Shown one piece after another: positions 22,190-35,267 of a stretch of DNA of 64,000 nucleotides (position 1 is its first letter; every line of letters starts with the position of its first letter). The translations under genes were made by a program, and so were the position numbers. Under the pieces are notes generated by a model. It worked only from the letters and a program-made list of their open reading frames with translations. It ran no database searches and was not told the origin of the DNA. The DNA is from Magicicada septendecula. Taxonomy: Eukaryota; Arthropoda; Insecta; Hemiptera; Cicadidae. The DNA lies in NCBI GenBank assembly GCA_034769895.1, contig CM068370.1, positions 37,785,031 to 37,849,030 on the forward strand, in the 5' to 3' direction.

Positions 22190-25100
22190 GAATCTCTATA
22201 ACTAAAGATACCTTAGTTCTATATGCAATAGTATATGTAATAGTATATAATACTGTATAATTTGAACTTTAATATGACAAAGTAGAAACAGCAACTAAAG
22301 CTACCTTAGTTCTAAATGTATTATTATAAAACTTGCACAAAATAATGGATTTCTCCTGTAAAATTATAACAGTTTTACTTCAAAGTTTTACATCATGTAA
22401 AATTATAGTTTTGTGCTATAGATTTAAAAAATTAATGTTTTATTAATTCTATTATATAAAAGCTTTATTGTTCTTATGACAGGTACAGCTCCTGAAGAAA
22501 CTGAAAACCTAGTACTTTAGTAATCTGCTGTAAAAAGCTTAAAAGTCACAACAAATAGTTGGAATTTACTATTACAATTTGAAGCAGTTTTTTAAAATTC
22601 TTCAACAAAAACTTGAGCTGACTAGAAGATTTGTACAAACCTTCACTCATTCCTACCAATTTCGTCACAAATTTCAAGAATTTAAGAAGTGTAATACTTT
22701 TAAATCAGAGTACTACATTTTGTTATACTTTATTTTAACTTAGTTAACAGGGACATAAAAACTGTAAAACAGGCATAAAGTTTGTGTTACAAAAAGTAGT
22801 CCTTTTTCATTAACAGGCTCAAGATGATATTGAAATCTGTGTTTTGTGTAGCAGAGAATTTTTTTAGAATAAATATATATTATATTTATATAGTCTTATC
22901 CTACCCATGGACTTTTCTCACACAGTTATCGGACTTTGCTCATTTCATGAACTTTGGCAGCGTCTGAATTCACTCACTGTGGGTTTTATTTTTGACAAGA
23001 TGACAAGATTTATCAGCCTGTGATAGTATGTAATCCTAACTTCTACCACAACAGCCTGTTCGTCTAGCTATATCTGACGGCATTTTTATAGTAGCGGGGG
23101 GGGGAGGCAAGGCAAATGCTTAGTCTGCAGTAGTAATTCTGGCTGTAGGGTGCAACCAGAAATGTTTCTATATTTTTAATTATTCAGACAACATCCTCTG
23201 CATTTTAATATGATACAATTTAAAATGTTTTGTAAACTCATGTTTCAGACATTGATAATTATATTTTCTCTTAATAATATTACCGATATTTCAACAATAA
23301 CAAAAATGAAACTGAACTGTGTACTACAATTTCATAAGTTTACACCCATTTACAACAAATCTCATTTTTAATTGACTTATAAGAAATATCACAACATTTA
23401 AAGACACGCTAAGACTAAAAAATTTCCAAATATTAATTTAATCAGGAGCAAAAAGAGTCAGGTAGTATGAGTGAAGTTTTATTTAGTCATCAGAAAATTG
23501 CTTATTTGTCTTGAACATATTGTAATGCAACAAACCAAGGGGACCCACAAAATAGGAACCCTTAGTACATAAAAGCCAAAATAAATATAATTAAATTACA
23601 ATCTAAAACCCCTGAAGTACAATACAGAAACCAAACTAAAAAAAAACCATTGTACAATATCAGTTATTTTCTCTATGTTAGCAGTCTTCATCACAACTTT
23701 GTCAAATTTGGTTGCTTCCCTGCTATATACACTTTTTCCTCGAACGAGGCATTTCGGTTTCGCAACCATTATCAAGTTCTTCCTACAACAATGGTTGTTG
23801 TAGGAAGAACTTGATAATGGTTGCGAAACCGAAAGGCCTCATTGTACAATAGTTTTAAGTAAACATTGTTAATAATATTAAGTTGTAAAAGTGATGTAAT
23901 GACGGAAGGGTAATTGTCAATAGTCAGACAAGAACAACTAGATGGTCTAGTTAAATTCTTCTCATGACAACAAACATAGCGTAAAAATCAGTGAAAGTGA
24001 CATGCGAAGATGCACTACAAAGTGTAATGTATTCAAACGAATGTAATTGATAATTAGCAATTACATTAAAATGGAATAATAGTGAGATTAATTATAAAAG
24101 TGAAATGGTGAGTAAACAAACCAAAATATAATCAATCATAATCAGGTTAACAATACCAGTGTAAGTGTGAACATGCATAAACATAGACAAAACACATGAT
24201 AACACAATTGTATTCAAAACCTACTATCACAAATTAAGTGGTAATGAAAGTATAATAGAGAACAACTTTAACATTGATAATTAATTTTTCCCCACACCCC
24301 TGAACACATTAGAATATTACTATGAAAGTGAAGAACAATTGTCATTACATGGTAATCACAAAAGTGAAAAAAACATTCATAAAGGAATGATAAAAGAACC
24401 TAGTTAGAAATAACTAAACATTAGAAAGGTAGAAGGAGTTGAAAGGAGTTTGTTTTGTTATTATGTTAATTAATTATATAGAGTTACCAATGTTGTGGGT
24501 TAACTAATGCAAAGTTAGTTTAAAAGTTGAATTTTATGTTAGGTATTATAGCATATAGCATGGAAACATGATTCCAAGTTTAAAATGTTTATAATTTGTC
24601 TTAGGGTAATAAAAGGATAAGAAAAGATATAATTCAAATGTAATAAAACAGTTAAGCATTAGTAGTATGTAACAAGGGTCCTAACAAAAAAAGAGATTAA
24701 TGAACTAAAATGTAACATAGTAATTAATGGGAAATCATGACATAGGCCACTGCTAAATTCAACCAACTATTGTAAAAATTAATAATAGAAAAAACAAATA
24801 ATGTAAATCGGTATCAAACAACAGATTTAACAAATAAGCAATCTTTCAGGACTGTAAACATATTTTTTGGAATATCAGAAGGTGCTAAACAATGTTTCAG
24901 AAAATGTCAAACTGAACAAAAAGCATGACCTAGGCAGAAAAGTTGAATATTAAAAATAGTAGTAAAGTCAATTGACAAAAGACAAATCAATGTGAATTAA
25001 CAAAAACAAGTCATGATTATTAAGTGGATGTTCTTTTCTAGTAATGATACAATATAATAAGAAACTTAAAGAAGCTTGACATGATTTTGTGAAAATCAGA

Positions 25101-27080
25101 TACCTAAAGGGTCTATAAACCGAGTTTTTGTAAATGTAATAGCTTACCTATTAGGTAACATAAATATAGCAAAAGGGATATCAAATTGTTTGTAATTACG
25201 TAAGGAATACAACTATGTAAATTAAATTAAGCGAAATTAGTTAATAATTAGGGCATAACTTGTACTGGAAGGTAAAAAATCAGTTATTTGAAATAATACA
25301 AAATCCCATAACCCCAAGTTCAGCAGAATCAACCAATCAGAAATTAGAAAATTTGGTCAAAATTCGTTGAAGGGAAAAGAGGAACGAATTACTCAATTGT
25401 TACATCTGAAATTGAAAACATTAACTCCGTATAACCGAGAGAAAAAGTATATTTGGAATCAATTCTGAGTTGACCAAAAAGTAAACCAAATATTTTTTTT
25501 ACAAGAAAAATTTTTAAACCAAGAGGAAATAGATACAAGTTAACGGAAAATATCATATCAAAACAGAAAATATACGTAAGAGGGACGCCATACACTATTA
25601 AACGCAAGTATAGCGAAAAATCTCTGTTTGAAGTTGTTAAATATTTTAAAAGAAAACTGGGACGATTAATTTCATATATTTTTGGTGGCGAACAAGTGGC
25701 CATTTTTTTTTTTTTTTGTCGTCACTAGATCAATCTGAAAGCGACGCCATTTTGGTGAAGCCTTCGCCCTTCAAATAAAATAATTACAGTTTATTTTCAA
25801 ACAGTTTGACATTATTTGTAATAGTAAGTAAGATTTTTAATATTTGTGAGGTATTGTACTTCTTAAACATTTCTGACTTTTCAATAGCAGTATAAAAGGA
25901 CCCTTGAAAAATTAACATAAATTATCAAACCGAAATCTGTAACTGACGAACTGAGAAAAAGAGTCGAATGCGGGCAACCAAATCAGTCGACCTGTGAGTC
26001 GTAATACGATTTTTAAAGAATAAACAATTAATACAAAATAATTAATTGAATTAAACCAGAGCTTTATTTATAAAAAAATTACTTAGTTGAGGAATTTCAG
26101 GTGGAGAAAGGGGAGTTAACTGCTGAATATCGTCGGAAGGAACCAAAAGAGGTGATAGCCTATATGAGCCGAGTCGACAACCACTTCGAACTGGGTCTTC
26201 ACAAAACATTATTTTTAATTAATTTGTACCAAACCGACGAAGGCTGAATAAGAACAAATAATGATAAATACTAAGTAATTAATAATAATTAACCAGAAAT
26301 ATAAAGAATTAAATAACAAATTAATACAATTTAATAAAACTGAATATTAAAATAAAATAAAAAGAATTTAATTGAGAAAAAATAAAAAATAACAAAATTT
26401 TTTTATTAAATAAAATAAAAATAATAAATAGTAATATAAACGGAACAAGATACATTTTATTTGTAAGTTATATTACAATATACATACTCTTCCATATTAG
26501 TTTTATTATTAAGTGAAGAATGAAAAGTGAAACATTAAGAGAGTAACAGATAATGGCAAGATATTTATTACTACTCAGTCTTAGTCTGTCTCACTTTATT
26601 AGTCAGTAATTCCTCATTGTTTATACAGGAATAAGACACTTTCTCAAAAGCAGATAATGGAAAATAGATTTCTCCTAAACTATATTCAATATTTGTGTTA
26701 TGCCAATATGAGCAAATATCACAGTTCACTTCTGAAACAACGCAGTATATAAAAAGAAAATAATAATAATATTAATACTTCGATTAGCAGTCAGTTGTAG
26801 TCATCTCAAAACCTCCTTGAAGACCCCCATGTAAACAGCGGTGTATATCTAATAAAATAACTAAACAACGAAGTGAACCAGTAAACAATTTGACGGGAGA
26901 ACATCAATGCAATCCAAAAGACATCAATTCATAGCAAAACTTGTGCTATGTAAATACGTATGAAACATAGAACAACACTGATATATTAGTTAATATTAGT
27001 AGAATGGTTCTATCTCACTAACATCTGTAAATACTGCCTCATTTTAATCATTAGTGTTGCCTATCAAAGCAACTTTTATC
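22190..27080. other. AT-rich desert, ~4.9 kb
   Basis: No coding sequence, terminal repeats or LINE tails recognised apart from the hairpin at 23746-23840. A short readable piece near 26100 (VEKGELTAEYRRKEPKEVIA) is suggestive of a gag-like relic but too short to call. Confidence 0.55.
23746..23840. repeat. 44-bp perfect-type hairpin
   Basis: Arms 23746-23789 and 23797-23840 are inverted copies with one mismatch around a 7-nt loop. Each arm contains CTTGATAATGGTTGCGAAAC, which resembles the PLE-associated 'TGATAATGG..GAAAC' motif. Confidence 0.92.
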
Positions 27081-27084
27081 AGTC

Positions 27085-28715
27085 ACTAGCGAGTACCCGG
27101 CATGCATTGCAATGCCACTCAAAGAAAGAAAGTGTTTGTATATATATAATATATAAAGACTTCGTTCGCGTGGTCTTCAATTTAATGCGATAATATATTT
27201 AGAACAGAATCTATTCCATTGGGTTGCCATAGTAACCAGATCTAATAAGTTAGTTTTTTAAGACTCCAAAGGACCCCCCAGAGGATCGTATCGAAAAAAA
27301 CACCTGTCCTATGTTGGTTCTCCCGTTGCGTAAAATATTTGTGCCAAGTTTGGTTGAAATCGGTCCAGTGGTTTAGGAGGAGATGTGGAAGACCCCAAAG
27401 AACCCCCAAAAGAACCCCATCGAAAAAACACCTATCCTATGTTGGTTCTCCCTTTGCGTAAAATATTTGTGCCAAGTTTGGTTGAAATCGGTCCAGTGGT
27501 TTAGGAGGAGATGTGGAAGACCCCAAAGGACCCCCCGAAGTATCATATCGAAAAAACACATATCCTATGTTGGTTCTCCCGTTGCGTAAAATATTTGTGC
27601 CAAGTTTGGTTGAAATCGGTCCAGTGGTTTAGGAGAAGATGTGGAAGACCCCAAAGGACCCCATCGAAAAAACACCTATCCTATGTTGGTTCTCCCTTTG
27701 CGTAAAATATTTGTGCCAAGTTTGGTTGAAATCGGTCCAGTGGTTTAGGAGAAGATGTGGAAGACCCCAAAGAACCCCCCAAAAGACCCCGTCAGAAAAA
27801 ACACCTACCCTATGTTGGTTCACCCGTTGCGTAAAATATTTGTGCCAAGTTTGGTTGAAATCGGTCCAGTGGTTTAGGAGAAGATGTGGAAGACCCCAAA
27901 GGACCCCCCAAAGGACCCCATCGAAAAAACACCTATCCTATGTTGGTTCTTCCTTTGCGCAAAATATTTGTGCCAAGTTTGGTTGAAATCGGTCCAGTGG
28001 TTTAGGAGGAGATGTGGAAGACCCCAAAGGACCCCCCGAAGTATCATATCGAAAAAACATATATCCTATGTTGGTTCTCCCGTTGCGTAAAATATTTGTG
28101 CCACGTTTGGTTGAAATCGGTCCAGTGGTTTAGGAGGAGATGTGGAAGACCCCAAAGAACCCCCAAAAGAACCCCATTGAAAAAACACCTATCCTATGTT
28201 GGTTCTCCCTTTGCGTAAAATATTTGTGCCACGTTTGGTTGAAATCGGTCCAGTGGTTTAGGAGGAGATGTGAAAGACCCCAAAGGACCCCCAAAAGGAC
28301 CCCCCGAAGGATCATATCGAAAAAACACATATCCTATGTTGGTTCTCCCGTTGCGTAAAATATTTGTGCCAAGTTTGGTTGAAATCGGTCCAGTGGTTTA
28401 GGAGGAGATGTGGAAGACCCCAAAGGACCCCCCAATGGACCCCGTCGAAAAAAACACCTATCCTATGTTGGTTCTCCCGTTGCGTAAAATATTTGTGCCA
28501 AGTTTGGTTGAAATCGGTCCAGTGGTTTAGGAGGAGATGTGGAAGACCCCAAGAACCCCCCATAGGACCCCATCGAAAAAAATTTATAAACCTTCGCGGG
28601 CGTGCGCACAACAACTCACCGAAGTTTTATCGCAATCGGATGAATGGTATAGGAACGCATACGGGACAAAGAAAGAAAGAAACAAACAAACATTCATTTT
28701 TATAGATATAGATAA
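27085..28715 (+). mobile_element. RTE/SINE-like element with expanded 3' body
   Basis: Starts near GTACCCGGCATGCATTGCAA. It ends with an AACGCATACGGGACAAAGAA block, short GAAA/CAAA repeats and ATTCATTTTTATAGATATAG. That head and tail recall non-autonomous RTE-type elements common in arthropods (from family knowledge, not verified by search). The body between them is the 128-bp tandem array. No open reading frame of function is present. Confidence 0.5.
27262..28570 (+). repeat. 128-bp tandem array, ~10 copies
   Basis: GACCCCAAAG recurs at 27391, 27519, 27647, 27762, 27892, 28020, 28148, 28276, 28416 and 28545, with a diverged first unit at 27262. Spacing is mostly 128-130 bp, with one 115 and one 140. 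Each unit contains CCAAGTTTGGTTGAAATCGG and TCCAGTGGTTTAGGAG. Unit variants repeat with an offset of about 757 bp (27262/28020, 27391/28148, 27519/28276), so a six-unit block appears to have been duplicated. Open frames across it come from the repeat. Confidence 0.95.
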
Positions 28716-30137
28716 TTAAGTTTTTATCCCTCACCTGTGCAGTTGATTGTTGACCTGTGTCCGCAGATCACTTAAAGATCTACACAGGAAACAGAATACA
28801 GACAACATGGCTGGTTGGCTTCACTGAAGGCGATAAGCTGCAGTTCATACGTACTAGTTACGGCAATGCAGCAGTGGACTAAATGTGAAGATCCCATTTT
28901 ATTAATGGCACAAGCTGATTAGTGCAGAGAGACAGTTGTGGATTATGTCACAGTTTTAAAAACACATTTATATCAAAGGCTTCTGACTCTACTGTTTTGC
29001 CTGAGGCAGTAATACACAAAATACATATACAGTACATCAAAAAAATAATTCCCATAAAGCCAAAAATTCTTTCAATCTGCGTTTTCAAATACAGATTACC
29101 TTTATACGCCTTGCCTTTGGCACAACTATTACTACCCCAGATTCCCACCCAAAGCATCGAAACACATCAACCTTCCAGGCTATCACAAACTTTAGTGATT
29201 CTGTTTATATATCTTGTCAATTGACACACGCATAAACTAGACGCACGTTCTGTTTTTTACACAAACCACTCTGAACCCCCCTATCCAGAAATGCCAACTT
29301 CAATAAGTCTTAATGCTTACAAAGTAAAAAAATGTTTCCTAAAAAGTGTATCTATTTTTATGGGTCATGATTCGCATTCTGCTTAGTCAGATTAAAAATG
29401 TTCAACTATATCATGACAGGGAACATTCTAAATGGGCTGCTTTTGTATTGTCTCAAGTTTCTGAATGTAGTCATGTCTTTTATAATCCCAGATCACTGAC
29501 ACATAATTGTGGTAATGGTAGCAGTAACTAGATATATAATAAAAAATAAATAAATAAGAAGCCATATTATAAACTAATAATGATTATAACAATCTTTTTG
29601 AAAGCACTAAAATATGTTATACTCCAGAAATAAAGTTTACACGTCACGTGTTTTAATTACCGTAATTTGTTTATGAAATTGAAAACTTACTGGAATCTAG
29701 TTATAGAAATGATTGTGTGATAGTTGTTCATATTGGCTGAACGAATGTTTAACTACAAAATATTTTTTTTTAAGTTTTGGAAACATCGTATTTTCATTGT
29801 CAGTCATTTCACATAAATCATTATATAATACATTAACATTATAAACCAATTATATGATTGTATTCTTTTTTGTAAAATTATATACACAAACGAGATTACA
29901 CAGCTCTTTGATATATATTTTTGTTTTCTAAGTTAGACTTATGATTAAAAGAAATTCTTAATAGGTATTATTCCCTAAAATACTGTGTTAAAATATTAAA
30001 ATAACAGGCTTTTTCCTTATTCTTGAAACAGATTTTTGTTATCAAGGATTAAAAGATTTTCGCAAGTAAGCTAATGCAAAGAAGTCATCCCTTTATGATA
30101 AAATGCAGAGATAATCGAGTGTAATTAAGGAGCGGAA
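28716..30137. other. No recognised gene
   Basis: AT-rich. The frame 28922-29224 has no recognisable domain. Confidence 0.5.
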
Positions 30138-31066
30138 GTGCACAATTTCCACATTCCATTCCATTGTGATAAGAGCTGGTATTTCGTCTTAACACCAGAC
30201 AATTGCAAGACTAAAAAAATCATGGAAATAGGTCATACAAAAAAGACGTATAAATTCATTTGCTCTTTCGTTATTTGGTACGATATATTATCAAAAATTA
30301 ATATTGTCAGCAAAGCTATACAAAAATTTGACGTTGCTATTTCAGAGGCAGTCAAAATAATATCTCAAGTAAAACACGATTTAATCAAAACTTGTACTGA
30401 GTCCACGTTCAAGGAAATGATTAGTAACACAAAACTGTTGCTGAAGAAATTGATGCCGAAACTGAATTTCCCGTACCCACCCGTGTGTCCCAGAAAAGAT
30501 TTTTTAATTATGAGGCTGTGGACAAACTCTCATCACTGATCCAGAAAGCAATTTTAAAATAAATTTCTACTATTATTTGCTAGACATCGTCATAACAAAA
30601 TTAGACAAACAATTCGAACTTTTAAATGAAAACAATATCTCTTTCCTTTTTATTAAACATTAAAAATTGGAAACATTTTAATTCTGAGGAAAAAAGAACG
30701 TTCTGTTTAAACTTACAGCAGAAATTGAGTAGTGGACTAGAATCGGACATTGATGGAGATGATTTATTCTGTGAAGTCGAACTTTCACCCGAGTTCGTTG
30801 ACGATTGCACAACCCCGTTAGATATTTTGAAGTATTTCCAAATTTGTCAATCGTGCTAAGAATTTATTTAACATTACCAGTCACAGTGACTCACAGTGAA
30901 AGATTTTTTCCAAATTAAAATTAATTATAATTTATCTCAGGTCAGCAATGTCACAAAGCAGATTAACCAACTCATCTGTAATTAGTATTGAACATGAAAG
31001 TCATATTGAAATCAATGACGTTGATATAAATTTTGCGAATCCAAAGGCACAAAAAGTTAATTTTTT
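30138..31066 (+). pseudogene. hAT (ZMYM1-like) transposase C-terminal half
   Basis: Reads KFICSFVIWYDILSKINIVS, then TFKEMISNTKLLLKKL and PYPPVCPRKDF, corresponding to the post-catalytic helical region of ZMYM1-type hAT proteins. After stops it continues LNIKNWKHFNSEEKRTFCLN, the interval before the dimerisation domain, then MSQSRLTNSSVISIEHESH and INFANPKAQKVNF, the dimerisation tail. At least four stops or frameshifts are present. The N-terminal zinc finger and the first catalytic Asp are absent. No terminal repeats were found around it. Confidence 0.8.
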
Positions 31067-31377
31067 GAACTGTGCGAGATATTTTTACGTATTTATCATA
31101 AACAAACATTACTTACTAATTCAATTTTAATTTTTGTGTTAGCAAATATATACTGTAAAAAGGACACAATAAACTGTTTGACATAAAGAACAAAAGTTAG
31201 TTTCTATGTAACCCAGAAATCATCAATAACGGTTTACTCCCAGTTTCCCATCCACCATTAGTGTCGTGGCGACGATCAGTGGGAATAAACCGGTTCAGTA
31301 TACTATGTTACCTACTAGACTGCTGTTGTGACGGTCACGAGACTGTCAGACCGTCAAGGGTTACCGCAGACTGGTGA

Positions 31378-32180
31378 CTATACGAGACGTTCGAGGACCT
31401 TTGATGTGGCTGACAGTATACTAATGGGCCGGAGGTTGTCGGGACGAGAAGCGTCTTGTCCCTGCTTCAGGATCACTATAACCGTCGTCTTTCGCCATTT
31501 CTTGGGAAAGTAGGCCAGTCCACGACACGTGTTGAACAGCGCGACCGAGAAAAGTATTGCTGGCACCGGGAGTCGGATTAGAGCGGCGTTCGAGACACCG
31601 CGCCGTCCGGGTCAGGAGCTTTTCTCGGTGCGAGCTCAACGAGCCGATCTGAGACCTCTTCCTAGTAATGGGTTCGGGCTTCGCAGTGATCGGATGAGAA
31701 GAAAGTCTTCCACCTCGTTCTCGACTTCTTCGTCGAAGTCCCAGTCCATGGGCGGGTTTGAGGCGAACTGGCGCTCGAAACACGCACCTAAGTACTCGGT
31801 CTTCGCCTCCGGGCTACCTAGGACTTGGCCGAACGGTCCAGCAATGGCTGGGATGCGAGGTCGGCGCCTCTTCCCCGTCAAAGCCGTAGGTATTCGGTAT
31901 GGGTTACTTTCGTCAGATCCGTCCCCCGCTTGGGCCACGGCGAGATCCCAACAGCGTCTCCGGTAGGCCTGGATTTCACGACGTAAAATGCCGGTCGCCC
32001 GGTTGTACGCTGTCTTGTCGGCCGGATCACGGATCCGCTACCAGCGCAAGCGAGAGCATTCGCTCTGGGCTGTGCGGTTGTGCGTCGCAGAGACGAACCG
32101 CTCGGGATCTGAGTTCCGAGCTACCTTCTGGAGCTCCTGCCTCGTGGCCCTGCCCAAGTAGGGCGTGTGCTCTATAGCAG
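31378..32180 (-). pseudogene. Jockey-like LINE, EN-RT linker and RT start
   Basis: The minus strand reads RIRDPADKTAYNRATGILRR, EIQAYRRRCWDLAVAQAGDG, YRIPTALTGKRRRPR, LGSPEAKTEYLGACFERQF, then after a frameshift AYFPKKWRKTTVIVILKQGQ and SRPDNLRPISILSATSKVLE. This is the linker after the endonuclease plus RT motifs 1-2 (the RPISIL...K-LERL signature). It stops before the FADD active site. GC content is clearly above the surroundings. Confidence 0.85.
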
Positions 32181-32210
32181 GCCGATTCTCGGCTGTTGTG
32201 CTAGCCTACA

Positions 32211-32657
32211 CTAGCGCAGTATACACCGACGGCGTTTCCACGAATCACCTGGACGTATACGGTACCTTCCCAGCCCAGTCACTAGAGGATTGTCTGGGAA
32301 CCTCGCCGCACGTGCATAAAATTTGCGTGTAAGCCGCCTGAAAGTTTCGTCTAGGGAGCGGACGCCAAGTCCTCTCCTTAGAAGGCGTGATGAAAAACGA
32401 CGAGGGACTTTGGCCGCTAGCCGAAGACCCCTGTCGAGGACGCTCTGCAACTTCTTTTTATGCATTGCGGCGAGGTAACCCCAGACCGGGCAGGCGTAGG
32501 TAATGAGAGCAGGGCGAAAGTATTTCTTTAAGTACTTTATGATAGGGCGCGATGCGAACCTCTCATACACATTCTTTTTTCTGATTGGCTGTAAGTGCAA
32601 TTTTATCTGATCGTGATACTTAGTAAATTTATAAGTACAGCTAGTAACACAGGACAT
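32211..32657 (-). pseudogene. Jockey-like LINE C-terminus
   Basis: A single open minus-strand frame: KKYFRPALITYACPVWGYLA, KKKLQSVLDRGLRLAAKVPR, RLLRRGLGVRSLDETFRRLT and GRYRIRPGDSWKRRR. It is the part of ORF2 that should come after, not before, the RT start found at 31378-32180. The two pieces are therefore either two truncated copies side by side or one rearranged copy. Same family as 8146-8418. Confidence 0.85.
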
Positions 32658-32666
32658 CTTTAGCCT

Positions 32667-32790
32667 TCACAGTACTGTGATCCTAACGTACGACATCCCG
32701 CGTTAGATTTAACTCGTTTCATCCACTGAAGATGGCAGCCAATGGTGTTGCTGAACGTTTGGTTTAATTGAAAACCTTGGACCACGGCCA
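32667..32790 (+). mobile_element. Ribozyme-bearing short mobile unit C
   Basis: Palindrome TCACAGTACTGTGA (32667-32680), core at 32723-32762, then GGACCACGGCCAACCAGCCC. Same order as units A and B. A clear target-site duplication was not found. Confidence 0.65.
32723..32762 (+). ncRNA. Hammerhead-like motif (copy C)
   Basis: CCA, core CTGAAGA, 20-nt segment with GCAGC...GTTGC stem II, GAAC (one A lost), GTT, TGG. CCA/TGG gives stem I. The damaged GAAA box suggests it is inactive. Confidence 0.5.
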
Positions 32791-32999
32791 ACCAGCCCGG
32801 CAGTTTGGTAAGTTTTTAGTGCACAGTTATTTTTACTATACTTCGCAAATGCACTGTACGACAAAATTCAGAAAAAAATGTTAGCTTCTAAAAAATGTTT
32901 AAAGTTAAAATTTCACTTTTAAGCGTAAAATGTAAAACATGTCAAATTTTATTGTGAAATGCCTCTTCTATAGTAAACTTTTTTTTGTTGTGTGTTCGA

Positions 33000-33114
33000 T
33001 AACACGATATAAAAATTTAGGCTTGCGAGTCGCCAACTCGGATGTAGCGAGCACCCGGTTTTAACGAGCACATTTGTCCTGACCCTTGAATGTCGTTATA
33101 AGTAAGTTCCACTG
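33000..33114 (-). mobile_element. Tigger/pogo-like element end
   Basis: Minus strand begins CAGTGGAACTTACTTATAAC and is preceded by TA, the usual TA-flanked terminus of pogo/Tigger MITEs with a TATAACGA-type interior. The opposite end was not found. Confidence 0.45.
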
Positions 33115-33119
33115 TACCT

Positions 33120-33500
33120 CCTTTTACTACAAAATCTACTTCTTTTACTTCGGATTCTGATCTTTCTTCAGTCAACAAATTCTTTTAATCCATTGCCCTT
33201 ATGTAGTTTGTAACTGGTACTTTTCCACACGATTGGTGCGAAACGTTTCAGGCTACTTCCACATAATAAAGTAGATCTGTTCCTTCCCATTTCTTTTTCT
33301 GCATATGATTTGTCGCTTCCCTGCTGTCTTGTTCACTTCACTATTTTTGCTGGTCCATCAAAAACTGTTTTCTGTCCTCAGAGTCATTTGTTGTCAACCG
33401 TTGTTAATAAAGATGCTTTTTGTTTTTAACAAACTCTTCTATTCCACCGGAAGACCATTTGGAACTTCCAGTTTCCCAGGTGTTTCATTTGCTGCTTTAT
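33120..33500 (-). pseudogene. Possible LINE EN-RT linker relic
   Basis: Broken minus-strand pieces: TTNDSEDRKQFLMDQQK, SREATNHMQKKKWEGTD, and NLLTEERSE. They resemble the basic linker of RT-bearing LINEs (R-EA----KKK). Several stops. Weak call. Confidence 0.25.
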
Positions 33501-35267
33501 GTATCTTTCCTAAGACCGACTCGCTTAGAAGACAGGTCTTTTAGTTTTTCACTTAATCGTCATTTGTAGAAAAATGATACTGAGTCTTGATTTAAATTAT
33601 TCATATGATATCTTTCATATGAATTATTCATTTGACCTCTTTCATTCTTCTATAGGCGTCTTTCTCTTTAATACAACTGCGATAGGGCAGATACATCCTC
33701 TTTGGGATGGATGAACCAGCGATTTATTAAATCAAATTCTCATATCACAAGTCACAGTACGTATAAAAAACCAAATACAAGAATTAGATGGAAGCCACTT
33801 TATATACTTTTTGCGCTTTTGAAATCTTGAAAATTAATGTTTGCTAGAGTCATTTAATCAAATGTCATTTTCTATTATAGATCTTAATTTGCGCTTAAGT
33901 TGTGTCCACCTACGTTTATAAGAGTCCTGTATGCTGTTAGAATCCATTCAGTATCTATAGTGAATGTTTTTTACAAAACTGTTCCTCCACTGATGGTTAC
34001 CACCGCCTTCCAAATCTACTACCTTAAAACTTGGAGCTGATTCTTTCATTGTAGGCTACCCTCATTAATAGTAGTGTACTTAACTTTATCGGTTTGCCAA
34101 ACATTTATCTTTTTCATAGCATTGTCAATGGGCATATGTTCGGATTACAGTTCATTCACACTCTTTCTAAGATTATTCTAATTTTATTATTCTCACGTTT
34201 ATGGGACACTTTGTTAGGGCTTTCCTGCAATAATTACATAATAATTACGAAAGGTCTAATTATTCCAAAAGGAAAGGCCTTAATTACCTTCACTTTCTTC
34301 TTTAGTTTCTGTAAAAGAAATTCCTGTTTTAAAACGTTTTAATTATTTGTTGGCTTCTTATCTTTTGTTTCCTGTCCTTGGGACCAATGTCTTTGTCCGT
34401 TTACGTTTACGATGTTCAGCTTTGATTCCGTCTGGATGTTTTCTACTACGAAGTTTGCCATAAAAATCAATATATTGACGACACAAAGGAAACAATATGT
34501 ATCAGAACGAAAATTGGCAAATTCCAATTCGTGTCACAGGTAATTACGGAAATGGTAATTTCTTAATTTTATAACTTACCATTTCTGTTATGGTTAAGTG
34601 TGTCGTTATATTTAAAGTCTATTAATTTACTTCTACACACACAGGGGCGGATACAGACTAACATTTTAGGAGGGGTCATAACTAGGTTTACCAAAACTTT
34701 TCAGAGCCGACCCCGGACACATGTGTGAGGCGGGGTAGACAGATTTCAGAGCCAACCCTGAACACATGTATCAGCAAAACTGTAGCAGATATTTACAAAT
34801 TTGTGTGTGTTAATTTCGTGGAAAATACAAGAGTAATAATAATAACTGCCTTAGGTTTATTTCAATTTATTATTTATATAAATTAATTGTGCAAAACAAT
34901 AAAATTTGAGAACAAATTAACTACAAAGTAAAGCGTTTTACACAAATTTTCCAGAAAAGGTTATAGATTTTAAAAATACTCTAATTTCCTTAATTAAAAA
35001 TATTCCTAAACAATAACATAAAATGTTTCAAAAGAGATCTATGAACAATAATGTAAGGGTCTTAAATTAAAACAACATGTCAATGTACTTCTCTGTATTT
35101 AAGAAAGCAAACAGAAAGAAGGAACAAAACAAACAGTATAACATAGGTTGTTTAAGACCTGAAGATGTCAGTAATGACGAAAAGCTTTGTCTAAATAATA
35201 AAAACAATTATAGCAGTTTAGCAATTTTATAAAAGAAAAACAGTATAAACTCGGTAAGGATAAATAT

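Noticed and set aside
27373-28705. Multiple overlapping 60-115-codon frames
   Set aside because: Shadows of the 128-bp tandem array.
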